NCBI GenBank assembly: GCA_041906145.1
Contig: JAYRJU010000004.1
Coordinates: 62,001-126,000, forward strand
DNA from: SHVO01 sp041906145
Lineage (GTDB): Bacteria > Pseudomonadota > Alphaproteobacteria > Rhodospirillales > Rhodospirillaceae
Length of the DNA: 64,000 nucleotides
Reading direction: 5' to 3'
Shown: positions 8,085 to 17,988 of the stretch, piece by piece
How positions within the stretch are numbered: position 1 is the stretch's first letter
Layout: each line of letters begins with the position of its first letter
Program-made: the position numbers and the translations under genes
Notes under the pieces: generated by a model
Seen by the model: the letters and a program-made list of their open reading frames with translations, nothing else
What the model was told of the DNA's origin: nothing
Database searches by the model: none

Positions 8085-9284
8085 GTGAATAAGCCTGCTG
8101 TTGCCGTCGTTGGCGCCGGGCCTGCGGGCCTCATGGCGGCCGAGGCGCTTGCCGAGGCGGGACTGAGTGTCGATGTCTTTGACGCTATGCCATCAGCCGG
8201 TCGCAAGTTCCTCATGGCCGGCAAGGGCGGCCTGAACATCACCCACACCGAACCCGCCGGGCCATTTCGGGGGCGCTATGGCGCGCGCGCCGAAACACTT
8301 GCGCCTTTTCTCGATGCCTTCGGTCCTGACGCGATCCGCGGGTGGATTCACGGCCTGGGGATCGAAACGTTTGTCGGCACCTCCGGCCGCGTCTTCCCGC
8401 GCGAGATGAAGGCCGCTCCTCTGTTGCGGTCCTGGCTACGCCGCCTGCGAGGGCAGGGCGTGCGCTTGCACATGCGTCATCGCTGGACCGGCTGGTCGAA
8501 GGACGGAGGACTTGTCTTCGAGACGCCGGCTGGCGAAAGCGTCTATCGGCCCGCGGCGACGGTCCTTGCGCTGGGCGGCGGCTCGTGGCCGCAGCTCGGA
8601 TCCGACGGCGCGTGGACTAAAATCCTGAGCGGGAAGGGGATCGATGTCGCGCCGCTCCAACCATCTAATTGCGGTTTCGATGTCGGCTGGAGCGATCATT
8701 TCCGCGAGCGATTCGCTGGTGCGCCAGTAAAGCCCGTTTCCATCAATCGCCGCCAAGGGGAATTCGTCGTCACAGCGACGGGGATCGAAGGCGGTCTCGT
8801 CTACGGACTCTCTGCGCAGGCGCGCGAGGAGATTTCCGCGTCAGGGGTTTCGATTCAGAAAATTGATTTGCGTCCGGACCGCACAGAGCGCCAACTCATC
8901 GACGCCCTGTCGCGTCCGCGCGGGCGAGCGTCCTTTGCGACTTACTTGCGCAAGGCCGGTGGCCTTGAAGGTGTGAAGGCGGGCCTGGTGCGCGAACTCC
9001 TGCCTGACCCCGAGCGCGCGGATGCGCGGACTCTGGCGGCAGCGATCAAGGCGCTTCCCGTGCCGCTTCGCGCGGCGCGGCCCATCGACGAAGCCATAAG
9101 CAGTGCCGGCGGCGCTTCTTTCAGTGCACTCGATGAGCACCTTATGGCGCGGGCGTTGCCCGGCGTATTCCTTGCGGGCGAAATGCTCGATTGGGAAGCG
9201 CCCACCGGGGGCTATTTGTTGACAGCCTGTTTGGCAACAGGACGCGCGGCGGGGAAAGAAGCCCTGCGCTGGCTCGCGCGCTGA
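8085..9284 (+). CDS. FAD/NAD(P)-dependent oxidoreductase, HI0933/TIGR03862 family
   Basis: A roughly 399-residue flavoprotein with an N-terminal dinucleotide-binding fold (VAVVGAGPAGLMAAEAL), the family signature SAGRKFLMAGKGGLNITH, GRVFPREMKAAPLLRSWL, LALGGGSWPQLGSDGAW and a C-terminal FAD-contact segment GVFLAGEMLDWEAPTGGYLL. Related to BaiN/YhiN-type proteins; substrate unknown. GTG 8085 is preferred over GTG 8070 since TGGGGAGA lies just before it and the Rossmann strand starts shortly after; the choice is not certain. Confidence 0.85.
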   Translation: MNKPAVAVVGAGPAGLMAAEALAEAGLSVDVFDAMPSAGRKFLMAGKGGLNITHTEPAGPFRGRYGARAETLAPFLDAFGPDAIRGWIHGLGIETFVGTSGRVFPREMKAAPLLRSWLRRLRGQGVRLHMRHRWTGWSKDGGLVFETPAGESVYRPAATVLALGGGSWPQLGSDGAWTKILSGKGIDVAPLQPSNCGFDVGWSDHFRERFAGAPVKPVSINRRQGEFVVTATGIEGGLVYGLSAQAREEISASGVSIQKIDLRPDRTERQLIDALSRPRGRASFATYLRKAGGLEGVKAGLVRELLPDPERADARTLAAAIKALPVPLRAARPIDEAISSAGGASFSALDEHLMARALPGVFLAGEMLDWEAPTGGYLLTACLATGRAAGKEALRWLAR

Positions 9285-9307
9285 AACATTGCCTAGCGGC
9301 AAACGTT
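9283..9307 (+). promoter_or_regulatory. Weak EcfG-like promoter candidate (GAAAC-N16-CGTT)
   Basis: GAAAC (9283-9287), 16 bases, CGTT (9304-9307). One mismatch to the alphaproteobacterial general-stress consensus GGAAC-N16/17-CGTT. It overlaps the end of the flavoprotein gene and lies directly before a small open frame. A chance match is quite possible. Confidence 0.3.
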
Positions 9308-9315
9308 GTGCCGCC

Positions 9316-9510
9316 ATGAAAAATAGACCCCCGCAACCCGCACGCGCCCCGCAACCAAAGCCACGGCGCGCAGTGTGCCGCGTTGTTCGCGATACGCGCG
9401 AAAGCCGGGGCCCCGAGACCTCCCATTTTCTCGAAGACGATACGTCCTCAGTAGAACGAGGGCCAAAAACACGTCCGGGCCAAGAGTTCGACGAGGATCT
9501 CGTTCGCTGA
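9316..9510 (+). CDS. Small Pro/Arg-rich hypothetical protein
   Basis: A 64-residue frame from ATG 9316 to TGA 9510: basic, proline-rich N-terminus (MKNRPPQPARAPQPKPRR) and an acidic end (GQEFDEDLVR). No domain, signal or membrane segment is visible, and no clear Shine-Dalgarno site precedes it. It may be a real disordered small protein or a chance frame; the change from basic to acidic composition is mildly in favour of a gene. Confidence 0.35.
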   Translation: MKNRPPQPARAPQPKPRRAVCRVVRDTRESRGPETSHFLEDDTSSVERGPKTRPGQEFDEDLVR

Positions 9511-9530
9511 TTGCGATCCTACGAGCGAAT

Positions 9531-9556
9531 GGAACCTAGCCCGCTCCGCGCGCATT
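9531..9556 (+). promoter_or_regulatory. EcfG-like promoter candidate (GGAAC-N17-CATT)
   Basis: GGAAC (9531-9535), 17 bases, CATT (9553-9556), one mismatch in the -10 element of the general-stress consensus. The start codon of the small membrane protein is 36 bp downstream of the -10 element, a normal distance. Confidence 0.4.
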
Positions 9557-9591
9557 TATGCTTCCGGAAGTAATCAGAAGGGAGTTTTAAA

Positions 9592-9792
9592 ATGAGCGAT
9601 ACTTCAAACGGCGGCGGTAACAACGGGTTGTATTTCATCGTTGGCGGCTTGGTGGTGATCGTTGGACTGGGCGCTTTCCTGTTTTTCGGGAACGCCAATC
9701 ACAGCGGCACGAGCTCCACCGGCGGCTCGTCGACGACAATCGAGCGCACCATCACGCCGGACGGCTCGTCGACGACGATCAAAAAGGATTAG
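9592..9792 (+). CDS. Small single-pass membrane protein
   Basis: A 66-residue protein: short polar Gly/Asn N-terminus, one membrane helix (LYFIVGGLVVIVGLGAFLFF, residues 13-32), then a Ser/Thr/Gly-rich tail with GGSSTTIE and DGSSTTIK. AGAAGGGAG precedes the ATG by 7 nt. I do not recognise a family. The possible stress promoter upstream suggests an envelope-stress role, but this is inference only. Confidence 0.65.
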   Translation: MSDTSNGGGNNGLYFIVGGLVVIVGLGAFLFFGNANHSGTSSTGGSSTTIERTITPDGSSTTIKKD

Positions 9793-9798
9793 CGCTGT

Positions 9799-10044
9799 TT
9801 AGGCGTTGACCAACTCGAGCCAAGCTTCGAGGTTGGCGCGGCCCTGAGTCGAGGCGACGAGGGGCCGCTCCTGCCGCTGCAGGGCGTTCATCCAATCTTC
9901 GAGGTCGGCGCCGGAATGTGCGTGCGCAGGGCTGTCGTAGCGGCAGGCCTGAAGGTCGTCGACCAGGAAGGTCAGCGAGCTCTCCGGATCCTGCATAACA
10001 GGGGCCAAGTGGGGCATTTCTAGGCTGTGAAGTGCGAGGCCCAT
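9799..10044 (-). CDS. Small hypothetical protein
   Basis: An 81-residue acidic protein (MGLALHSLEM...AWLELVNA) with no membrane segment or recognisable motif; AGAAGGA lies about 11 nt before the ATG. Codon use fits the neighbourhood (GC-rich third positions). It ends only 6 bp from the convergent stop of the small membrane-protein gene, which fits a real gene pair. Confidence 0.5.
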   Translation of the reverse strand: MGLALHSLEMPHLAPVMQDPESSLTFLVDDLQACRYDSPAHAHSGADLEDWMNALQRQERPLVASTQGRANLEAWLELVNA

Positions 10045-10074
10045 GGCCGCAGTCCTTCTGGGAGAGTGAAGGCC

Positions 10075-10098
10075 TTAACCTTCAGCCCAAAAGGTTAA
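10075..10098. repeat. 8-bp inverted repeat TTAACCTT / AAGGTTAA
   Basis: Perfect arms at 10075-10082 and 10091-10098 with an 8-nt spacer, between the copper-chaperone gene and the 9799-10044 gene, both on the minus strand. Could be an operator for the latter or part of a weak terminator for the former. Confidence 0.4.
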
Positions 10099-10122
10099 CA
10101 AAGGCGGAATCGGCGGGTCGGC

Positions 10123-10542
10123 TTAGTTGGTCCGGACCGCGAAATAAGCCATCATTTCAGAACCGTCGGCGAACTTGAGCTTGATAGGAAGGGTTTCCCC
10201 CATCTTCAAAGGCGTGGTGAGGCCCATGATCATGATGTGGCCGCCTGTGGGGGTCAGTTCAGCCCGGCCGCCCGCTGGGACGGTAAAGGCCTTCACCATC
10301 CGCATTTTCACGATATCGCCGTCCATGACGGTCTCGTGGATCTCCGCCTTCGCCCCTCCGGCCATTTCCAGGCCCACGAGGGTATTTCCCTTCCCTGACT
10401 GGTCGATCAACGCCATGTAGCCGGCCGTGGCTCTCGACTGGCCGAAGGTCACCCGGACCCACGGATCTTCGATTTTGATGCCCGGTTCGGCCGCGGCCAG
10501 GGGAAAAGCGACGGCCATGGCAAGAAGAACCCAGCGCAGCAT
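10123..10542 (-). CDS. PCuAC-type periplasmic copper chaperone
   Basis: A 139-residue protein with a signal peptide (MLRWVLLAMAVAFPLAAA) and the copper motif of the PCuAC/DUF461 family: H69, M80 (H-x10-M), H102 and M104 (x21-H-x-M). It carries Cu(I) in the periplasm, classically to the CuA site of cytochrome c oxidase, often with a Sco partner, which is absent here. Length is normal for a single-domain member. It is divergent from the ABC-F gene across a short intergenic space. Confidence 0.9.
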   Translation of the reverse strand: MLRWVLLAMAVAFPLAAAEPGIKIEDPWVRVTFGQSRATAGYMALIDQSGKGNTLVGLEMAGGAKAEIHETVMDGDIVKMRMVKAFTVPAGGRAELTPTGGHIMIMGLTTPLKMGETLPIKLKFADGSEMMAYFAVRTN

Positions 10543-10604
10543 CTCAAACCCTCCTGTCGTTTGACCCGTGGCAGGACGCCGGACCTATGGTAAACGGCGC
10601 GCCC

Positions 10605-12482
<1,878 letters not shown>

Positions 12483-12578
12483 ACCTGCTTTGGCGGGTTC
12501 CAAACTTGGGTATGATGGGCGGAAGATCGCTTGCCGATCATCAGCTTAAGCAGAGTTCATCCCAGGGGAGGGTTTTCC

Positions 12579-13586
12579 ATGCGTATTCTGTCGTTCGCCG
12601 CCGCCTTCGTTGCCATGTCGCTTGCCGGCCAGGCTTTCGCCCAAGGCGCGGCGCCCACCGCCGCGCCGCCGCGCGAGATGTCGCCGGAAGACAAGGCGCT
12701 TAACGCCAGTCTGGTCGAGATGATCAAGACCGTGCCGCTACTTCCCATGGAACGCACGGAGATCAAGGTGCCCATGAAGCTCGGCATGGTCTCGGCGATG
12801 GCGGTCGACAAGGCGGGCAACATCTACATTCTGCATCGCCCGAAAGACGGCGACCCGATCGTGGTCGTGGATAAGGGCGGCAAGATTTTGCGCAGCTTCG
12901 GCAAGGGGATGTACACCATTCCGCACAGCATCCATATCGATCCGCAAGGCAGCGTCTGGACCACGGATGCCAATACCTCGAAGGTCCGTAAGTTCTCGGC
13001 CGACGGGAAGCCGCTGCTGGAGATCACCGTCGGCGAAATCCCCGACGAAAAGCGCCCCTTTTGCAGCGTCACCGGGGTCGCGTTCCCGGCGAGCGGCAAC
13101 GTGCTCATCTCCGACGGCTACTGCAATGCCCGTATCCTCGAGTACACGCAAGACGGCAAGCGCGTGAAAACGTGGGGCACGAAAGGCAAGGGCAATGGCG
13201 AGTTCACCTTGCCGCATGATGTGACCATCGGCACGGAAGGCCGGATCTTTGTCGCCGACCGCGAGAACGGCCGTGTGCAATGGTTCGATAAGGATGAGAA
13301 GTATCTCGGCCAGAAGCTGATCGGTGGGCGTCTCTATAGTGTGGCCGCCGCGCCCGATGGCGGCGTTTATGTCGGTGTCGCCGCCAAGGGCGGTGCGACG
13401 CTCGACGAGAACGCGAATATCTTCAAGATCAACACGAAGACCGGCGCGGTCGAAGGGCGCATCGAAATGATGTCGCATGAAACCGAAATCGGCGCCGACG
13501 GTTCGCTCTATCCTGGTCACGCGGACCTGGTGAAGAACGATAACCCGAACGAATCGACGATCGTCGTCTACCGTCCGAAAAAGTAG
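12579..13586 (+). CDS. Secreted NHL-repeat (six-bladed beta-propeller) protein
   Basis: A 335-residue protein with a signal peptide (MRILSFAAAFVAMSLAGQAFA) then repeated NHL-type blades: VDKAGNIYILHRP, HSIHIDPQGSVWTTD, KVRKFSADGKPL, NVLISDGYCNARILEYT, LPHDVTIGTEGRIFVADRENGRVQWFD. It resembles peptidyl-alpha-hydroxyglycine lyase-like propellers, but no enzymatic role is shown. GGGAGGG precedes the ATG by 6 nt. Periplasmic location expected. It stands alone between the ABC-F and sensor kinase genes. Confidence 0.8.
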   Translation: MRILSFAAAFVAMSLAGQAFAQGAAPTAAPPREMSPEDKALNASLVEMIKTVPLLPMERTEIKVPMKLGMVSAMAVDKAGNIYILHRPKDGDPIVVVDKGGKILRSFGKGMYTIPHSIHIDPQGSVWTTDANTSKVRKFSADGKPLLEITVGEIPDEKRPFCSVTGVAFPASGNVLISDGYCNARILEYTQDGKRVKTWGTKGKGNGEFTLPHDVTIGTEGRIFVADRENGRVQWFDKDEKYLGQKLIGGRLYSVAAAPDGGVYVGVAAKGGATLDENANIFKINTKTGAVEGRIEMMSHETEIGADGSLYPGHADLVKNDNPNESTIVVYRPKK

Positions 13587-13610
13587 TGATGCGATGAACC
13601 AAGGGCCCGC

Positions 13611-14633
13611 TTAGTGCGGGTCCTTGGGCGCCTCTGGGAATTCGATCACGAAGCGCGTCATGCTGTCCTTCGTGGCGGAGAGCTTTCCCTGCACCTGACG
13701 TGACAGCGTGCGGACCAACTGAAGGCCAAGGCCCTTGGTTTTCTCGACGTCGAAATCATCCGGTAGCCGCGCGCCGGAGTCAGAAACGGTAAGACTTACA
13801 TCGCCGTTCGCGCGCTTCAACACAACTTCGATACGGCCACTTGAACTGTTGGCGCAGCCGTGCCTGATGGCATTGGCGATCAGTTCCCCGGCGATCAGTG
13901 AAAGCGGCATGACGAGATCCATTCCCCAGGAAACCGGCTGTGCGACGACCTCGAATTCGCAATGCGTGTCCGGCGCGGCGCGCATGGCGACGTGGCAAAG
14001 CTCCTCGAGATGAGTCTTGAAGTCGATTTGGGCGCCCGATCGATAAAGACTGCCATAGACCGTCGAGATGGTTGAAAGGCGCCGTCCCGCATCGTTGAGC
14101 GCCGCCTGCGTCGTCGGATCCGCGCGTCGCGCCTGAATTTGCAGGAGCGACGAGACGATCTGAACGTGATTTTTCACGCGGTGCTGCAACTCACGCAGCA
14201 ATTCTTTTTCGTGCTCCTCAAAGTCGGCGACATGGACGGCTATCTCCATTAGCCAGTTCACCATGAAAACACCGAATGCGACGAGGACCGTGTAAATCGC
14301 GATCGGAAGCGCATTCGCCCCTGTGATCTCGAATGAATGGTAGACCGGGATAAAGAAATACCAAGCCATCAGAACGCTGGCCGCGACAGCGGCTAGTCCA
14401 GCGCCCACGCCGCCGAGGAATGTGCCGATGGCGATGGCCGGGAAGAAGAGGAGGAAAGGTACGGCTTGCAGCGCATCGCCGATAAAAAGCCGCAGGCCAA
14501 AGAACGCCAGGACCGTCGCGATGGCGGCGGGATAGCCCTTCCATGGCGTGGTGCGAAAATCACGCGTCCGCAAGACCGCGCGTTGCACCGCGCTCAAGAT
14601 CGGGGAAAGGGGTGTTTTTGTCGGGGCTGGCAT
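13611..14633 (-). CDS. Membrane sensor histidine kinase, HisKA_2 type with KdpD-like N-terminus
   Basis: A 340-residue protein: four hydrophobic segments between about residues 35 and 130 (DUF4118-like), then the HisKA_2 dimerisation box with the phospho-accepting histidine in LLRELQHRVKNHVQIVSSLL, then a HATPase domain (ELIANAIRHG, VSDSGARLPDDFD, KGLGLQLVRTL). This layout is shared with HWE/HisKA_2 kinases that, in alphaproteobacteria, often feed the PhyR general stress pathway or single-domain regulators. No response regulator is adjacent; one lies at 41.1 kb. The signal is unknown. Confidence 0.88.
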   Translation of the reverse strand: MPAPTKTPLSPILSAVQRAVLRTRDFRTTPWKGYPAAIATVLAFFGLRLFIGDALQAVPFLLFFPAIAIGTFLGGVGAGLAAVAASVLMAWYFFIPVYHSFEITGANALPIAIYTVLVAFGVFMVNWLMEIAVHVADFEEHEKELLRELQHRVKNHVQIVSSLLQIQARRADPTTQAALNDAGRRLSTISTVYGSLYRSGAQIDFKTHLEELCHVAMRAAPDTHCEFEVVAQPVSWGMDLVMPLSLIAGELIANAIRHGCANSSSGRIEVVLKRANGDVSLTVSDSGARLPDDFDVEKTKGLGLQLVRTLSRQVQGKLSATKDSMTRFVIEFPEAPKDPH

Positions 14634-14743
14634 CGTCTAACGTTACATCCTCGCGCCTCACCATGGACGAGTGGGACGGCTCTGACAACGCTGCGATGTA
14701 AGTTTCTCGGTGCGCGCGATTTTCACCGCGCAAATACAACCTG

Positions 14744-15784
14744 CTAGGCTGGCGCGTCCGCGCCTTCCGGCGACCAGGCTTGGCCGCGGGCGATCGAAAC
14801 GATTTCCGCCAAACCCTGGCGCATGTCGGTCATGATGAATTCGCCCTTTGCGCCGGGGCCGCCCGACTTCGGGTTAGGGAAACGGATCACCCACGCATTC
14901 ATCTTCACGGTAAGGCCGCACAGCACGCTTCCGACCTTCACTTGCGTATCTTCGATATAGGCTTTCACCTGCTCGAATTTCGCCGCCGTGAGGTTATTCC
15001 ACATGTCCTGCGACATGGTGCCGAAGTCCTGGAACGTGCGCTTCAAGAAGTTAACGAGGCCTTGGATAAGTTTTTCGACCTTGTCCATCTCGGCCATGAG
15101 CGGGCGGTCATTGCGCACTTGCATGCTCTTGCGCATTTCCTTCATCGCATAGATGAAGGCGTCAAGGAGCGGCGCGAGGCGGTCGAGACATTGATTGTAG
15201 TAGGAGAGCGACATGAAGATGTCCCCGTAGTTCTCGAGGAACTTTGGGATTTGGTCGATAGAGATTTTCAGCTTCTCGGCCATCTGCTTGAGGCGACCGA
15301 GCGCCTTCTTGACGTCGGGGTCCTTAAACAGGCCGACGATATCCTCGAAGCGGCTGATGCCTTTGCTGTCGTCGCCGTAGATCTCCTTGATCAGCGGCAG
15401 CGTGAAGCGCGACATGTAACCGGTGAGTTGTTTGTTCTTCTCGTCCGAGAGGCGTAGGTCGTCGTAGTTGTTGACCGGGATGCCCCTGTCTCTGAGGGTC
15501 CGGCGCAGGCTATAGACGTCGAAGCTCGGGAGCGGTGCGAGGGAATGCAGAATTGAGAGGTCCGGGTGCCCGGCGCCTTCTTTCCATTTGAAATGCTGCG
15601 GCAAATCCCGGATGGCGACCTGGCCGCTGCCGGTCTCACGTTCCGCATAAAGTTCGAGGACGCCTTCGAGGTGGCTGTTTTTCACCAGCCGGGACCGATT
15701 AAGGCCTTCGGTCTTAAAGGGAATGATCCTGAGGGGCAGGATGAACAACGAATCGATATCGCTGTCCACAATGGGGTTTGTCAT
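14744..15784 (-). CDS. Conserved hypothetical protein downstream of motA
   Basis: A 346-residue soluble protein with no signal peptide or membrane segment. The N-terminal part is beta-like (SLFILPLRIIPFKTEGLNRSRLVKNSHLEG); residues about 110-290 are mostly helical, Lys/Met-rich and amphipathic (ALGRLKQMAEKLKISIDQIPKFLENYGDIFMSL). Its length and lack of low-complexity sequence make it a confident gene, but I recognise no family. It follows motA on the same strand after a 240-bp gap, so a motility or stator-assembly link is possible but unproven. Confidence 0.75.
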   Translation of the reverse strand: MTNPIVDSDIDSLFILPLRIIPFKTEGLNRSRLVKNSHLEGVLELYAERETGSGQVAIRDLPQHFKWKEGAGHPDLSILHSLAPLPSFDVYSLRRTLRDRGIPVNNYDDLRLSDEKNKQLTGYMSRFTLPLIKEIYGDDSKGISRFEDIVGLFKDPDVKKALGRLKQMAEKLKISIDQIPKFLENYGDIFMSLSYYNQCLDRLAPLLDAFIYAMKEMRKSMQVRNDRPLMAEMDKVEKLIQGLVNFLKRTFQDFGTMSQDMWNNLTAAKFEQVKAYIEDTQVKVGSVLCGLTVKMNAWVIRFPNPKSGGPGAKGEFIMTDMRQGLAEIVSIARGQAWSPEGADAPA

Positions 15785-16024
15785 ATGGTTCCGCGCCGCG
15801 GGCTTCCCCGGGTTGTACTCTGCACACCTCTATACACTAACGGGCGCCAAAATTTGCCGTTGCGTGTAAGTGCCTCAACAAAAAGGCCTAATCTTCTACA
15901 AAGAATAGTATGGGATCGCAACGAAATCACGACCCATGCCCAAAAAAGGGGCCTGGGGGATCATTAGCTAGAGTAGTTAATGCGTCGTAAGTCGCGCGTC
16001 GGAGCGTTAAAATTTAACGGGCGA

Positions 16025-16891
16025 TCAGCCGTCGCTAGTCGCGTTCAGGGCTTCTTCCAGTTCAAAGAAGGACGGCTGCACCTTGGTCGGAACGTTGCCG
16101 CGGCCGATTTCGACCGAAACCTGCGGGGCGTTGCCATTGAGGTGCGCGACGAGGACGTCACGGATGATCATGTAGAACTGGTGTTCTTCGCCCATAACCT
16201 GGCTCAAACGCACGGCGAAGGGGCCGACGACGGTATACGCCAGGAACACGCCGAGGAAAGTACCCACCAGGGCCGATCCGATCATGCCGCCAAGAACTTC
16301 GGGCGGCTCGGTCACGGACTGCATGGTGTTGATGACCCCGAGCACCGCCGCCACGATCCCGATGGCGGGCAGACCGTCGGCCATGGTTTGCAGGGCGGCT
16401 TGCGGCAATAGCTTCTCGTGATGGTGTTTCTCGAGCTGGGCTTCCATCGCATCGAACACCTGGTGCGGGTCGTCGAGGTTCATCGAGAGCATGCGCAGGG
16501 TGTCGCAAATGAAATCAACCGCGAAGTGATCGTGAAGGATGCGCGGATACTTTTGGAAAATCGTGCTTTCTTCGGGCTTTTCGATGTGGCTTTCGATGAC
16601 CAGGATGCCCTTGGACTTGATCATTTTCGTAATCGTGAACAGAAGGCAGAGCATGTCCTTGAAGTCCTGCTCCTTCCACACCGGGCCGGAGAAGACCTGC
16701 TTGATGCCTTTACCGACGCCCTTCAGGGTATCGGCCGAATTACCTACGATCATCGCGCCGATGGCGCCGCCGAAGATGGTCATCAACTCGGTCGGAAGAG
16801 CGTGAATGACGACCATGATGTTCCCGCCGTGCAGCAGGAAGCCGCCGAACACCATCACGAAAACGAAAACAATCCCGACAATGCCCATCAT
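16025..16891 (-). CDS. motA: Flagellar motor stator protein MotA
   Basis: A 288-residue stator subunit with four membrane helices: MGIVGIVFVFVMVFGGFLLHGG, LMTIFGGAIGAMIVGN, LPAIGIVAAVLGVINTM and MIGSALVGTFLGVFLAYTVVGPFA; the last two contain the conserved prolines and threonines of the MotA ion path. The cytoplasmic loop (about 60-165) has charged residues for FliG contact. MotA4-5/MotB2 complexes use ion flow to turn the flagellum. MotB is not in the window; separate motA and motB loci occur in Caulobacter. Two adjacent ATG codons make the first residue ambiguous. Confidence 0.93.
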   Translation of the reverse strand: MMGIVGIVFVFVMVFGGFLLHGGNIMVVIHALPTELMTIFGGAIGAMIVGNSADTLKGVGKGIKQVFSGPVWKEQDFKDMLCLLFTITKMIKSKGILVIESHIEKPEESTIFQKYPRILHDHFAVDFICDTLRMLSMNLDDPHQVFDAMEAQLEKHHHEKLLPQAALQTMADGLPAIGIVAAVLGVINTMQSVTEPPEVLGGMIGSALVGTFLGVFLAYTVVGPFAVRLSQVMGEEHQFYMIIRDVLVAHLNGNAPQVSVEIGRGNVPTKVQPSFFELEEALNATSDG

Positions 16892-17035
16892 GGCGGAAGA
16901 AGCCCCTGATACCCATAAGCGGCGATTAGCGCCGCTAGCCCCACGAATTCAATGGTTACCCTAGCACGAAACATTATTAAAAGGTTTAACTGTGACCGGC
17001 CCTAAGCGCTATAAGGGCGCTATAAAGTAACGGGA

Positions 17036-17374
17036 ATGCAGCGGCTTAAGAGCGAAATACGTGTCCAGGCGTGGGTCCGGCAGTGCGCCGCCCAAGGCTT
17101 AATCGCGACGGTCGCCCGCAAGGGCGAGGGGGAGTCAGGGGCGGTGATCCTCAAGATCAACCGCTTCGCCGCCGGGTGCGAGGTGTTCTCCGGGGTGAGC
17201 GCCCCGGACGGCGGTCAGGCCTGGATGCGCGCGATCGGCCCAAAACCTGTTTCCGAAAGGGACGCCGATGCGTATCTTGCGCGCCAGGCTAAATACGACC
17301 CTGATGTCTGGGTGCTTGAGATTGAAGACCCCAAGGCACAGTTCACATTAGACGGACCAATTCTCGATGTCTGA
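17036..17374 (+). CDS. DUF1491-family protein
   Basis: A 112-residue soluble protein starting MQRLKSEIRVQAWVR and carrying the family features VILKINRF, GGQAWMRAIGP and YDPDVWVLEIEDP. DUF1491 is restricted to alphaproteobacteria and has no assigned function. The start of the gcrA frame overlaps its last 8 bases, so the two are probably translationally coupled; this gives DUF1491 a possible link to cell-cycle control. Confidence 0.85.
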   Translation: MQRLKSEIRVQAWVRQCAAQGLIATVARKGEGESGAVILKINRFAAGCEVFSGVSAPDGGQAWMRAIGPKPVSERDADAYLARQAKYDPDVWVLEIEDPKAQFTLDGPILDV

Positions 17375-17840
17375 CAAACCGAAAGCCAAAGGCACCCCGG
17401 TGCCGCCCTCGACCGACGCGGCAAAAGCGCCCGCGGCCACCGCCGCCGGAGTTGAACAGGGCGGCATGTGGAACGACGAGAAGATCGGCCGGCTGAAGAA
17501 GCTGTGGTCCGAAGGTCTCACGACGGGTGAGATTGGAAAGCGCCTGGGCGTTTCCAAGAACGCCGTCGTCGGCAAGGCGCACCGCCTCGGTCTCAAGGGC
17601 CGTCCGTCGCCGATCAAACGCCAGCCCAACAAGCCGGTCGAAGTGAAGAAGGAAACGCGGGTCTTCACGCTGACGGATCTGTCGGCGCAGACCTGCCGCT
17701 GGCCGATCGGCGATCCCAAGCACGAAGATTTCCGTTTTTGCGGCAAGCCGGTGCACGCCGGTAAGCCCTATTGCTCCGAACACTGCGCCGTCGCGTATGT
17801 CGGTTCGAGCAAGTCCTCGCGCAGCGAAGACGCGGCGTAG
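17367..17840 (+). CDS. gcrA: GcrA cell-cycle regulator
   Basis: The core begins at MWNDEKIGRLKKLWSEGLTT, a helix-turn-helix (IGKRLGVSKNAVVGKAHRLGLKGRPS), followed by a linker and a Cys-rich sigma-70-binding domain (CRWPIGDP, FRFCGKP, YCSEHC). GcrA works with sigma-70 at promoters bearing CcrM-methylated GANTC sites. The frame from ATG 17367 adds a 33-residue Pro/Ala/Lys-rich extension; ATG 17466 would give the usual GcrA start. I give the longer form because of the overlap with DUF1491, but the shorter is quite possible. Confidence 0.92.
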   Translation: MSDKPKAKGTPVPPSTDAAKAPAATAAGVEQGGMWNDEKIGRLKKLWSEGLTTGEIGKRLGVSKNAVVGKAHRLGLKGRPSPIKRQPNKPVEVKKETRVFTLTDLSAQTCRWPIGDPKHEDFRFCGKPVHAGKPYCSEHCAVAYVGSSKSSRSEDAA

Positions 17841-17952
17841 CAAATACTGTTATCATTCCTGCGAAGGCGGGGGCGTAGGGCCGCACCTTTTAAGATGCGC
17901 GCCTTCGCACGCGGAGAATCCTTTTTGCAAAGATTCCTAGCGAAAAGGTGGC

Positions 17953-17972
17953 TCGCCCGGGTAACCGGGCGA
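17953..17972 (-). terminator. Hairpin downstream of the hydroxyacid dehydrogenase gene
   Basis: TCGCCCGG (17953-17960), GTAA loop, CCGGGCGA (17965-17972). On the minus strand a CCACCTTTTCG stretch follows, making a modest terminator for the gene that ends at 17989; it also follows gcrA on the plus strand. Confidence 0.5.
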
Positions 17973-17988
17973 TGGGTGCTGTGTTCTT

